Source: Costus lasius (lineage: Eukaryota > Streptophyta > Magnoliopsida > Zingiberales > Costaceae). Taken from it: DNA of 64,000 bases. The position numbers and the translations under genes are program-made. The stretch is taken from contig CM050449.1 in the NCBI GenBank assembly GCA_027563935.2, forward strand, positions 54,453,949 to 54,517,948, in the 5' to 3' direction. Every line of letters begins with the position of its first letter. Positions within the stretch are counted from its first letter, which is position 1. Positions 47,371 to 58,676 of this stretch are shown here, one piece after another. The notes beneath the pieces were generated by a model that searched no databases, was not told the DNA's origin, and was given only the letters and a program-made list of their open reading frames with translations.

Positions 47371-50300
47371 ATGGCTACGAACACTGGCGGATTATTACTG
47401 CGATCACTCCTTGATAAGGATAAGTTAGTTGGAAGTAACTTTATGGACTGGCATCGGAATTTGAGGATAGTCCTCAAGCTCGAGAAGAAGCTGTATGTCC
47501 TTGAACAGCCTCTTCCTGCGGCTCCTCCGCCTAATGCCCGAACGGCAGACAGAGATGCTTATAGAAAGCATCAGGATGACTCTTTGGAGGTTGCATGTCT
47601 TATGCTAGCCAGTATGGCACCTGAACTGCAGGTGCAATATGAGGAGCAGAACGCTTTTCAGATGATTACTCGTCTGAAACAGATGTTCTAGGCTCAGGCT
47701 AGAATTGAGAGATTTGACACAGCCAAAGCAGTCTTTCGGTGCAAGTTGTCTGAAGGTGCACCAGTGAGACCCCATGTTCTCAAACTCATTGGGAATGTGG
47801 ATCATCTCAGTAGACTGGGACACACCATAGACAACGAGCTGGTTGTGGATCTTATTCTTCATTCCCTGCCCCCTAGCTTCAGTCCGTTTATCATTAACTT
47901 CAACATGAACCGGATTGAATGCACACAGGAGGAATTGATGAATATGCTCCAAACAGCCGAGCGAGAGATGGGTAAGACCAAACCCAATTCTGTTCTTTTG
48001 GTCCCTGCGACCAAGAAGATAAAGAAGAAGGGTAAGGCACGTGCTAAGAGCAGTGCCAGAGGTCCTATCAAAGCACTGAAGAAAAAGGCGAAGAAGTCAA
48101 AGGAACAGAGGTGTTTTCACTGTGGCGAGCAGGGCCACTAGAGAAGGGACTGCAAGCAGCTTCAGAATGAGCAGAAGAAAGGCTTGGCCTTAACTTCTAG
48201 CTCAGGTATCTATGTTACAGAAGTCAATCTTTCTACTTCTATGTCATGGGTATTGGATACCGCATGTGGAGCTCATATTTGTACAAATATGCAGGGGCTC
48301 AAGAAAAGTAGATTGGTGCGGCTTGGAGAGATTGACCTACGCGTTGGAAACGGGGCACAGGTTGATGCTGTTGCTGTAGGTGTTTTGACTCTCTCCTTGC
48401 CTTCTGGACTTCAATTATAACTAGACAATTGCTTTTGTGTACCTTCGCTAACAAAGAACATTGTATCCATTCCTTGCTTGGCAAGGAAAGGATTTAAATT
48501 TGAAATAAATAAGAACTCCTGTTCTTTTTCATTTGCAAATATGTTCTATGGGAAGGGTACTTTATGCAATGGTCTGTATATCTTGGATATGGAAAGTTCT
48601 GTTTGTAACATAAGCAATAAAAGGACCAAACTGAGTGGTTCAGTTGGTGCTTTCCTATGGCACTATCGATTAGCCCATATAAACAAGAATCGCATCCAAC
48701 AAATCCATGCAAATGGATTGTTAGATTCAAGTTCCTTGGAGGAATTTGATACTTGTGAACCTTGTTTATTAGGGAAAATGACAAAGGCACCCGTCACCAA
48801 GATTGGTGAGAGGGCAGAAGGTTTATTGGATCTCATACATACTGATGTATGTGGGCCCTTCAATAAACAAGCCGGAGGAGGGTACAACTACTTCATTACC
48901 TTCACTGATGACTTCAGTAGGTATGGTTATGTCTACTTAATGAGACATAAATCTGAATCCTTTGAGAAATTCAAGGTGTTTCAAGAATGAAGTAGAGAAC
49001 CAGCTTGGAAGATCCATTAAAGCTCTTTGATTAGATCGAGGTGGAGAATACCTGAGTGGTGAGTTCTTTGACTATCTGAGAGAGTGTGGGATCATATCCC
49101 AACTCACTCCTCCTGGAACACCTCAATGGAATGGTGTGTCTGAAAGGAGAAATCGAACTTTATTGGATATGGTTCGATCCATGATGAGTCATGCAACTCT
49201 ACCTTCATCATTCTGGGGGCATGCACTAGAAATAGCTTCTCTGATACTGAATAATGTTCCATCTAAGAGTGTCTCCAAAATACCATACGAGGTGTGGAGT
49301 GGGAGACGCCCTAATCTCACATTTATCAGGATCTGGGGATGTGAGGCTTATGTCAAACGTCAGGATTCTAGCAAGCTAGAACCTAGATCTGATAAGTGTG
49401 TGTTTGTGGGGTATCCTAAGGAAACTAAAGGATACTACTTCTATGTCCCAACCGAGAACAAAGTTTTTGTTGCTCGGGGTGCTGTCTTTCTAGAGAAAGA
49501 ATTTTTTATGAAAGAAGTTAGTGGGAGGAAGTTTGACTTGGATGAGGACCAAGTGCAAGCACAAAACAAAGAGATGGAATCTGAGCCACCTGCACCGGTT
49601 GCTAGGCAACCTGAGGCTCAGACACAGGTTCCGCGTAGATCTGGGAGAATTCGTCGTGCACCTGAAAGGTATGGGTCGCTACCGACCCAACACGATGGGA
49701 TCTTCATCATTGAGGATGAACCTAGAACCTATGATGAGGCGGTCAGTGGACCGGACTCCGAGAAATGGCTTGACGCCATGCGATCCGAGATGGATTCCAT
49801 GTCGGCTAACCAAGTCTGGGATTTGGTTGAGCTGCCTGATGGGGTAAAACCCATACGGTGTAAATGGGTCTTCAAGAAGAAGACAGACATGGATGGCAAA
49901 ATAGTTACCTATAAGGGTAGACTAGTGGCTAAAGGATTTAAACAAGTCCACGGGGTGGACTATGATGAAACCTTCTCGCCGGTTGCCATGATTAAATCCA
50001 TTCGGATTCTGCTTGCTATAGCTGCATATCATGACTATGAGATATGGCAGATGGATGTGAAGACAGCGTTCCTTAACGGGAAGCTGACTGAGGATGTGTA
50101 TATGTCACAACCTGATGGCTTCATCCATCCTGTAGAGGCTAATAAGGTCTGCAGGCTAAAGAGGTCCATTTATGGATTAAAGCAAGCATCTCGAAGTTGG
50201 AATCTTCGATTTGATGAGGCCGTGAGAGATTATGGCTTTATCAAAAGCGAAGATGACGCCTGTGTATACAGAAAATTCAGTGGGAGCTTGGTGATTTTTT

Positions 50301-51293
50301 TGGTCTTGTATGTTGATGACATACTGCTCATCGGAAACGACATCCCTAGTCTTCAAGCTGTGAACACATGGTTGGGGAAGTGTTTCAAGATGAAAGACTT
50401 AGGGGAGGCCGCCTATATTCTAGGCGTGAGGATCTACCGGGATAGATCCAAGAGGCTTCTGGCCCTTAGTCCAAAGTACTTACATTGATAAGGTACTGGA
50501 GAAGTTCTACATGGAGCAATCCAAGAAAGGATATCTTCCAGTGAGACATGGCCTTACTCTCTCAAAGAGCCAGTGTCCTACAACACAGGCTGAGAGGGAT
50601 GACATGAGTCGAATTCCTTATGCTTCGGCAGTAGGATCGATCATGTATGCAATGTTATGTACTAGACCAGATATGGCATATGCTGTGAGCATAACCAGCC
50701 GATACCAATCCAATCCAGGTCTGCAGCACTGGGTGGCTGTAAAGAACATCCTAAAGTATATGAAAAGAACTAAGGATCTGTTCTTGGTCTATGGGGGACA
50801 GGAAGAGCTCAGTATGCAGGGCTATACTGATGCATCGTTCCAGTCTGACCCTGACGACTTTAGATCACAGGCCGGCTATGTGTTCAAGATAAATGGAGGC
50901 GCTGTATGCTGGATGAGCTTCAAGCAGTCCACCATAGCAGATTCTACAACCGAAGCTGAGTATGTGGCTGCTTTTGAAGCAGCCAAGGAAGCTGTTTGGA
51001 TAAGGAAGTTCTTATGTGATCTTCAAGTGGTGCCTAGTGCAATGGATCCCATTGAACTCTACTGTGACAACAATGGAGCAATTGCACAAGCCAAGGAACC
51101 ATGGTCTCATCAAAGATCCAAACACATACTCAGAAGATTTCACCTGATCAAAGAGATCATTGACAGAGGTGATGTCAAGATTAGCAGAGTAGACACAGAG
51201 AACAATCTGGCAGAACCATTGACCAAGGCTTTGGCGCAGCAGAAGCATGATGGTCACGCTAGAGATATGGGGTTGAGATTCCTCAACTTCTAG
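47371..51293 (+). pseudogene. RT-E copia gag-pol, four stops and two frameshifts
   Basis: One ancestral polyprotein from ATG 47371 to the stop at 51291-51293. It comprises gag (DWHRNLRIVLKLEKK..), CCHC knuckle at 48115-48156, protease with DTACG from 48256, zinc-binding region, integrase core, NGVSERRN near 49136, reverse transcriptase (YVDD 50309-50320) and RNase H (YTDASF, AEYVAAFEA, YCDNNGAI). Lesions are TAG at 47689-47691 in gag and TAG at 48139-48141, which replaces the Trp inside the zinc knuckle. TAA at 48418-48420 follows the protease. An extra T lies within 48978-48981, TGA at 49028-49030 lies in ALRSDRGG, and an extra base lies within 50469-50476. The open stretches between these are continuous in the expected frames. 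The protein relates to C/D/M but is clearly a different family. Confidence 0.94.
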
Positions 51294-51298
51294 GTCTT

Positions 51299-51314
51299 AG
51301 TGCAAGTGGGAGAT
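51299..51314 (+). other. RT-E polypurine tract
   Basis: AGTGCAAGTGGGAGAT directly before the 3' LTR. It is nearly identical to the tract of the C/D/M family although the LTRs are unrelated over most of their length. Confidence 0.85.
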
Positions 51315-53263
51315 TGTTGGTGTATATGACCTAGGACCTAGTTTTGGTCAACTTATGTACTACTTGACATTGATATTTATATATCATTCTGGCATTGTCG
51401 TTATCATTGTTTGTCTACACCTGCGATTGTGTACTTACATGATAATATCCCTGGAGACAGATTGGATCTGTGCTCAAATAATTGTCCCTAGTCGATGTAC
51501 CTGAGTGGATATGGGATAGCTCTGGTACTTGAGAGACTGGTATGTGGGCTAGTTAGGCACGTGGTGCTAACGCAGACACATGGGTATATCATAGGAGGAT
51601 ATACTGGATAGACCCGCTATGAGGCTATGACTTGGTGTCATGAGTTATCCTCATAAGTGACAGGAGATGCATTGATCCCTTGACTTGAGGTCATTGATCA
51701 TTCTATATGGTTAGGGACTTGCTTTGATACAACCTAACACCTTGCCGTAGCTGGGAGGTCATAACAGTTGTTATTGAGCATGTCACGACCCATATGAGAA
51801 GATCAATGGACAGACATAGGATTTGCCCCTTCCCTAGGGAAGTATGATATCCATGGAGCTCCTTTATGGTTCTATGACTGAGAGTGTATGGCCATACCCA
51901 GGTGAGAACCTGTTTTAGTCATAGCCATGTGATTGGATGAAAACAAGTGTTGACACACTTGTCCAATCGGATATCAGTACGGCAAAGAGACTGTAATGCA
52001 TCTGTACCTAGTTGCGATGATGGGGATGTCGATGTCAATATCCATTCCAACGACCTGGGTAGCAGCGATGCACTGCTAGGTGCCACTCACTGCTTGTGAT
52101 GACCTCTGGTCAGCACTGCCAGCGTCAGAGGAACCTACAGGGTCGCACACCTTGATACTTGAGTTCTCGTATTGATCGGGAAGCCTTATGATCGAGTTAT
52201 TGGATAACTCGGATCTAATTGGGAGATTTCATCAGCGCCAATGGGCTTGATGAGATGGAAGAATGTTATTGGAGCCAAACTTCATTTTTGGCAAGTTGAC
52301 CCGTATTTGACCATGGTTGGTCACATTTGGATTAGGGTTGCATTGGATTGGATCCAAGTGCTTAATCAACCCATGTAATGAAGTTTGGGCTAGCTCATTA
52401 TCCAATGAGGCCCAATGACAAGTTCTCATGAAGAGATGAGAGGCTAAAAGGGTATAATGGGGAGAAACATGAACCATTAGGCGCCTAGGGGCATAATGGG
52501 GTCATGTTGGCGCCTTTGCTCCATTATGGAAGTAAATGACGCCTCCCCTCTCTTGCTAGGATGGAATGAATGCCTCTATGGCATTGCTTGAGGTGCAAGG
52601 CAAGGCCTTGGCGCACAAGGAAAGGCGTGGGAACAAAAGGAAAGGTTGAAAGAGAATTATGGAAATGTCTTGGAGACTTTCCTTGTCTCAAACCTCCTCA
52701 TCCTAGCCCTACACTTGTCATGATCCTAGCCATTACCCTAACCGCCTCTTGCCCTATAAATGTGACCCTAGTCGCCCCCTCTTGTGGGTAATCAATCCTT
52801 GAAGGCGTGAACACAAGGAGAGGGGCGAATGCTTGGAGTAAGGGCGCATCTTCCATAACCGCAAGCCTCTTCCTCCTTTCCTCTTGGCGCAAAGAGATCT
52901 AAGGCTTGGCGGCTTGGGTAGTTTTCCCTCTTCACTTGGCGCATCTTTTCTCTAGGTGGCGCAAGAGAAGTAAAGCATCTTCCTAAGGCTTGGATCTTCT
53001 TCCCGAGGCTAGCACCGGGCGTGGAAGAAGAGAACTCAAGAGATCCGTGTGTGCGAGACTGCAAAGGGCGCACACTTGGACGCCTACATCGGCATCGCTC
53101 CACATTGCTCCTAAGGTACTTACTAACTCATCGTGTCGACTCCCTTACTTGCGATCTTCACTGGGTTTTTGGGACCGGTCTGTTTCGGGGACATTCTTCC
53201 GCTGCGTAAAAATGTATGTCTATCACTCTGAAAATTGTAAAATGTCCCCGGGGTTTCCCAACA
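51315..53263 (+). repeat. RT-E 3' LTR
   Basis: 1,949 bases from TGTTGGTGTATATG to TTTCCCAACA, followed by the duplication GGAGA. Confidence 0.96.
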
Positions 53264-54872
53264 GGAGAAGTCCTTCTTGCACCAAGAGGAGAAACGGAAG
53301 AAGACTTGCTTGCGGCTTGATGGAGCATGGAAGCGCCTATTCCCTTGTTCTCGCCCCTTTCTACTTGCTCACATCAATGTAATCATCATCACGGGCTCAC
53401 GCACGCATCTAGATATATAGATGCAAGAGGCGGTGGCAAGAACAAGGTGTGGAGGCTCAAATATCATGAAGGATGCGGTTATGGGAGCAATTAGGGTTTA
53501 GGGTTTGGAAAGTCTCCAAGACTTTACCATAAACACTTCCTAATTTCCCATATGTGTCAAGGACCTTCCTAAGAAGTCCTTCAAGCCATATCAACCCCAA
53601 GACTTGCCTAAGAGGCAAGCTTACCATCAAGGAACAAAGGGGGAGGCGCCCTTTACTTCAGAATGAAGCAAAATCGCCCACTCCATGCCATTATGCCCCT
53701 AGGCGCGAATGGGGTGGAGAATTCTCCCCATTTTACCCTTTAGCCCATTAAGTCTTCATGACAACTTATTATTAGGCCTCATTGGGTAATGAGCTAGCCC
53801 AAACTTTATTATATGGGTTGATTAAGCAATTGGATCCAATCCAATGCAACCCTAATCCAAATGTGACCAACCATGGTTAATTTTGGGTCAACCTACCAAA
53901 AATGAAATTGGGCTCCACAATAACATTCTTCCATCTCATCGGGCCCATTGGCACTGATGAAGTCTCCCAAATAGATCTGAGCTATCCAATAACTCGATCA
54001 TAAGGCTTCCCGATCAATACGAGAACTAAAGTATCAAGGTGTGCGACCCTGTAGGTTCCTCTGACGTTGGCAGTGCTGACTTAATGTCACCACAAGCAAT
54101 GAGTGGCACCTAGCAGTGCATCGCTACTACCCAAGTCATCAGAATGGATATCGACATCGACATCCCCATCATTGCAACTTGGTACAAATACATTACAGTC
54201 TCTTTGCTGAACTGATATCCGATTGGACAAGTGTGTCATCACTTGTTTTCACCCAATCTTATTGTTATGACTAAATCAAGTTCTCACCTGGGCATGGCCA
54301 TATACTTTCAGTCATAGAACCATATAGGAGCTTCATGGATATCAAGTTTCCCTCAGGAAGGGGCAAATCCTTTGTCTATCCATTGACCTTCTCATATGGG
54401 TCGTAACATGCTCAATGACAACCGTTATTGCCTCCCAACTACGGCGAGGAGTTAGGTTGTATCAAAACATGTCCCTAACTATATAGAATGGTCAATGACC
54501 TCAAGTCAAGGGATCAATGCATGTTCTGTCACTTGTGAGGATAACTCATGACACTAAGTCATAGCCTCACAGTGGGTCGGTCTAGTATATCCACCACTAA
54601 TATACCCATATGTCTACGTTAGCACCTCGTGCCTAACCAGCCCATATACCAGTCTCACAAGTACCAGAGCTGTCCCATATCCACTCAGGTATATCGACTG
54701 GGGACTACCATTTGAGCACAGATCCAATCTGTCTATAGGGAAATTATTATGTGAGTACACAATCGCAGATGTAGACAAACATTGATAATGATAATACCAT
54801 AATGATATAAATATCAGAGTCAAGTAGTACAAAGATAGACCAAAACTAGGTCTCAGTGCATACACACCAACA
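53264..54872 (-). repeat. RT-F 3' LTR, proximal part
   Basis: Reverse complement of the first roughly 1.6 kb of the RT-E-type LTR, more diverged than the two RT-E LTRs from each other. Its + strand end, CACACCAACA, abuts the inverted purine tract ATCTCCCACTTGCACTA. Confidence 0.92.
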
Positions 54873-54889
54873 ATCTCCCACTTGCACTA

Positions 54890-56833
54890 AGACATAGAGG
54901 TGGAAGAATCTCAACCCCATATCTCTAGCGTGACCATCATGCTTCTGCTGCGCCAAGGCCTTGGTTAGTGGGTCTGCTAGATGTTCTATGTGTCAACTCT
55001 GCTAATCTTGACATTGCCTCGATCAATGATCTCTCTGACCTGGAGAAATCTTTTTAGTATGTGTTTGGACCTTTGATGAGACCGTGGTTCCATGGCTTAT
55101 GCAATTGCCCCATTGTTGTCACAATAGAGCTCAATGGGATCCACTACACTTGAAACCACCTGAAGCTTTGAAATGAACTTCCTTATCCAAATAGCTTCTT
55201 TGGCTGCCTCAAAAGCAGCGACATACTCAGCCTCGGTTGTAGAATCTGCTATGGTGGACTGCTTGAAGCTTTTCTAGCAAACAGCGCCTCTATTTAATTT
55301 GAACACGTAGCCAGCCTGCGATCTAAAGTCGTCAGGGATAGACTGGAATGACGCATTAGTGTAGTCCTGAATACTGAGCTCTTCCTGTCTCGCGTAGACC
55401 AAGAATAAATTCTTAGTTCTTCTCAAATACTTTAGGATGTTCTTTGCAGCCACCCAGTACTGCAGACCCGAATTGGATTGGTATCGGTTGGTTATGCTCA
55501 CAGTATAAGCCACATCTGGTGTAGTACATAACATCGCATACATGATCGAGCCTACTGCCGAAGCATAAGGCACACAACTCATGTCATCCCTCTCAGCCTG
55601 TGTGGTGGGACAGTAGCTCTTTGAGAGAGTAAGGTCATGTCTCACTAGAAGGTACCCTTTATTAGATTGTTCCAAGTTGAACCTCTCCAGGACCTTATCA
55701 ATGTTGGTACTTAGACTCAGGGCCAAGAGTCTCTTGGATCTATCTCGGTAGATCTTCATGCCTAAGATATAGGTGGCCTCCACTAAGTCCTTTATCTCGA
55801 AACACTTCCCCAACCATTTCTTCACAGACTGAAGACTAGTGATGTCGTTTCCAATTAGCAGTATGTCAACGACATACAACAGTAGAAAAGTCACCAAGCT
55901 CCCACTAAATTTTCTATATACATAGGCATCATCTTCGCTTTTGATAAAACCATAATCTCTCACAGCTTCAACAAATCGAAGATTCCAACTTCGAGATGCT
56001 TGCTTCAATCCATAAATGGATTTATTTAGCTAGCAGACCTTACTAGCATCTGCAGGATGGACGAATCCATCGGGTTGTGTCATATACACATCCTCTGTTA
56101 GCTTCCCGTTAAGGAAAGCTATTTTAACATCCATCTGTCATGTGATATGTAGCTATAGCAAGCAGAATCCGAAAGGATTTGATCATGGCAACTAGTGAAA
56201 AGGTTTCATCATATTCCACCCCGTGGACTTGTCTAAATCCTTTAGCCACATGTCTACCTTTATAGGTAACTATGTTGCCATCCATGTTAGTCTTCCTCTT
56301 GAAGACCCATTTACACCTTATGGGCTTTAGCCCATCAGGCAGCTCAACCAAATGCCAGACTTGGTTAGCTGACATGGAATCCATCTCGGATCGCATGGCT
56401 TCAAGCCATCTCTCGGAGTCCGGTTCAGTGACCGCCTCATCATAAGTCTTGGGCTCATCCTCAATGATGAAGATCACGTCGTGTTGGGTCGGCAGTGACC
56501 CTTACCTCTCAGGCGCACAATGAATCCTCCCAGACCTACGTGGGGCCTGTGTCTCAGCCTCAAGCTGCCTAGCCACCTGTGTAGGTGGCTCAAGTTCCAT
56601 CTCTATATCTTGTGGTTGCACTTGGACCTCATCCATGTCAAACTTGCTCCCACTGACTTCTTTCATGAGAAATTCTTTCTCTAGAAAGACAGCACCTCGA
56701 GCAACAAAAACTTTGTTCTCGGTAGGGATGTGGAACTAGTATCTTTTAGTTTCCTTAGGATACTCCACAAATAAACATTTATCAGATCTAGGTTCTAGCT
56801 TGCTAGAATCCTGACGTTTGACATGAGCCTCAC
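54890..56833 (-). pseudogene. RT-F copia pol: RNase H, reverse transcriptase and integrase C-terminus, broken
   Basis: Read from 56833 down, it encodes the integrase tail (KRQDSSKLEPRSDKC, FVARGAVFLEKEF), a linker, reverse transcriptase and RNase H, following RT-E. Lesions include TAC to TAG after YPKETKR and a deletion near 56135-56145 that removes the YEIWQ codons and shifts the frame. TGG to TAG at 55274-55276 lies in RNase H (after GAVC), and the final stop is lost. The catalytic YVDD of the reverse transcriptase reads YVVD (near 55870), so the enzyme would be dead even in frame. Clear stretches are 56477-56124 and 56008-55274. The gene is cut at 56833 by RT-K. Confidence 0.9.
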
Positions 56834-56849
56834 TAATGGAGGGACCAAC

Positions 56850-58511
56850 TGATGGAGGCAGCAGCCCTGCCTTAAAGAGATATGCTTGGGCTTGGAGGAA
56901 ACCCCCTCAACATGGGTTCACCTAGAGCTCACTTGCTATCTATTGTTTTGCATTGCATTTCATGGCATTTAGGTTAGTTTAAGCTTTCAAATAAAGTCAT
57001 GCATCATGTAGTCATTATGGCAATTCCACTTGTAGTAGGTAGTGCATTGTAATTCATACAACTTTATGTACTCTTGCATCATAGTAAAGTAGTGCATGTA
57101 GGCATTAGGATCATTTTGGCAGGTCAATCAGGAAAGGAGCAGCTCAAGATCCAGCTCAAGGTCACTCAAGCTCCACTCATCAAGTTCAGCTCTAGAAAAG
57201 GAAAAGAGGACTTCAAAGCCCAAGCTCACTTCAATCCATGTCATAACTCACTTGCTACTTTTGTTGGGCGCATCTTCAAGGAAGCAATCAACCACCTCAT
57301 CATCAAATCAAGTTATATGCGCCAACCACTAGAGGAATGAGTTCAAATCTCCTCCATCAAGATCCACAATCAAAGGGATTACTCATCAAGATCCACAATT
57401 AGAGGAGAGCATTTATGAAGACATTAATGAGAAGATTCCATCTCTTGTTGCCGCCCATGCCCTCATGGAAAGGATTCAAATTTTGAAATCCCTTGTCCAT
57501 GCGCCAACAAGCTTGTCGCCAAAGATAAGAAGACAACCCCCTCAAGCATTTAAATAGTTGCCAAACAAAGATCACCAAAGAAGGAAACTCATGAAGAAGA
57601 TTTGCGCTCACATCACCATGAATTTGAAATTCAAACTCCATCCATTTTTGTAATAGGCGCATGGAATATAATTACTATCCTGCCCTAGTCTCATCTCACC
57701 TATAAAAGCATGACCTTCCCCCCCTTGTATTTTCGATTACCTCTTGATGAAATATATTGTCTATTAGTTGCCTAGCTTAATTAATTGTGTTAGTGTTCAA
57801 GTTCTCTTTAGCCGAGCCTCTTCTCCCTCTTCTAGTTCTTCACCGAAATCCTAAGAAGCCTCCTTCTTGTTTGTGTGCGCCACCACAAGGAACCCTTCTT
57901 CACCCTCGGTTTGGAGCAAGAAGAGAAGCATCCTCGGCTTCAAGGAGTTCTCACCCTCTCGGATAAGTCTTCTTCTTCTTTACACTTCTTATTTTGACTC
58001 TAAGAACTCTTCTCTACACTCATATTGGTTTATTTACATTGTAGCTTGCGCTTGGAGTGAGTAAAGAAGGGGCGCCTTCCCCCTTCCTTCTCTTTCTCCC
58101 CCTCCTTCTCTTTAGTTGCTTAATATTAGCAAGGGAATTTGTGAGGCTTAACCTCACCCCTTGATTTACTCCTGTATTAAAATCCGTGGCTTGTACGGAT
58201 CTTCTGTGTTTGCTTGTAAGCTCCACCCTACACCTTCCATCAGAGTTGGACCGGTGAAGAACGGGAAGCACAGCCCTTCAATTCTCAAGGGCTGCACTGT
58301 AAGTTTATTTCCTGCAGTTACTGCTTTCTAGTGTAGAACTTTCTTACTGCTCTTAGTTAAACTCGAATTTTCTTATCTATTTAAAATACAAAAAAAATTA
58401 GTTTTCTAAACCTCGTTAGTTTAATCTCGGTTTTCCTTATTATTAAGCTATCTATCAAAATCCGTTTTCAAAAGCGTTGTTTGATTGTTTTTAGTTCCCC
58501 GTCCTACATCA
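56850..58511 (+). repeat. RT-H 5' LTR
   Basis: 1,662 bases, TGATGGAGGCAGC to CCTACATCA. TATAAAAG at 57701-57708 is a good TATA-box candidate. Confidence 0.93.
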
Positions 58512-58514
58512 GCT

Positions 58515-58526
58515 TGGTATCAGAGC
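58515..58526 (+). other. RT-H primer binding site
   Basis: TGGTATCAGAGC three bases after the LTR. Confidence 0.94.
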
Positions 58527-58676
58527 ATAGGCTCTTAGACTAGATTTTTGTAAGCCTCAAAAACTTACTTTCTACTTCTAAGCGATCTTTGGAATTAGGT
58601 GTTTGAAAGAAGTTGACTACTTATTTTATCTATCATTTTGGCCCTATTTTCAAAACTTATATCTTTCAAAAATACC

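Larger units (their letters stand above)
25631..53263 (+). mobile_element. RT-E: complete copia element, + strand, carrying RT-C and RT-D
   Basis: The 5' LTR is 25631-26185 plus 44385-45778 (1,949 bases once RT-C and one duplication copy are removed). The 3' LTR is 51315-53263 (also 1,949 bases). The target duplication GGAGA lies at 25626-25630 and 53264-53268. Without the insert the element is about 9.4 kb: LTR, primer site, 1.6 kb leader, gag-pol, purine tract, LTR. The LTRs differ at about 32 positions by eye (about 1.6%). It sits head-on in the 3' LTR of RT-F, an element of the same family in the opposite orientation. Confidence 0.96.
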
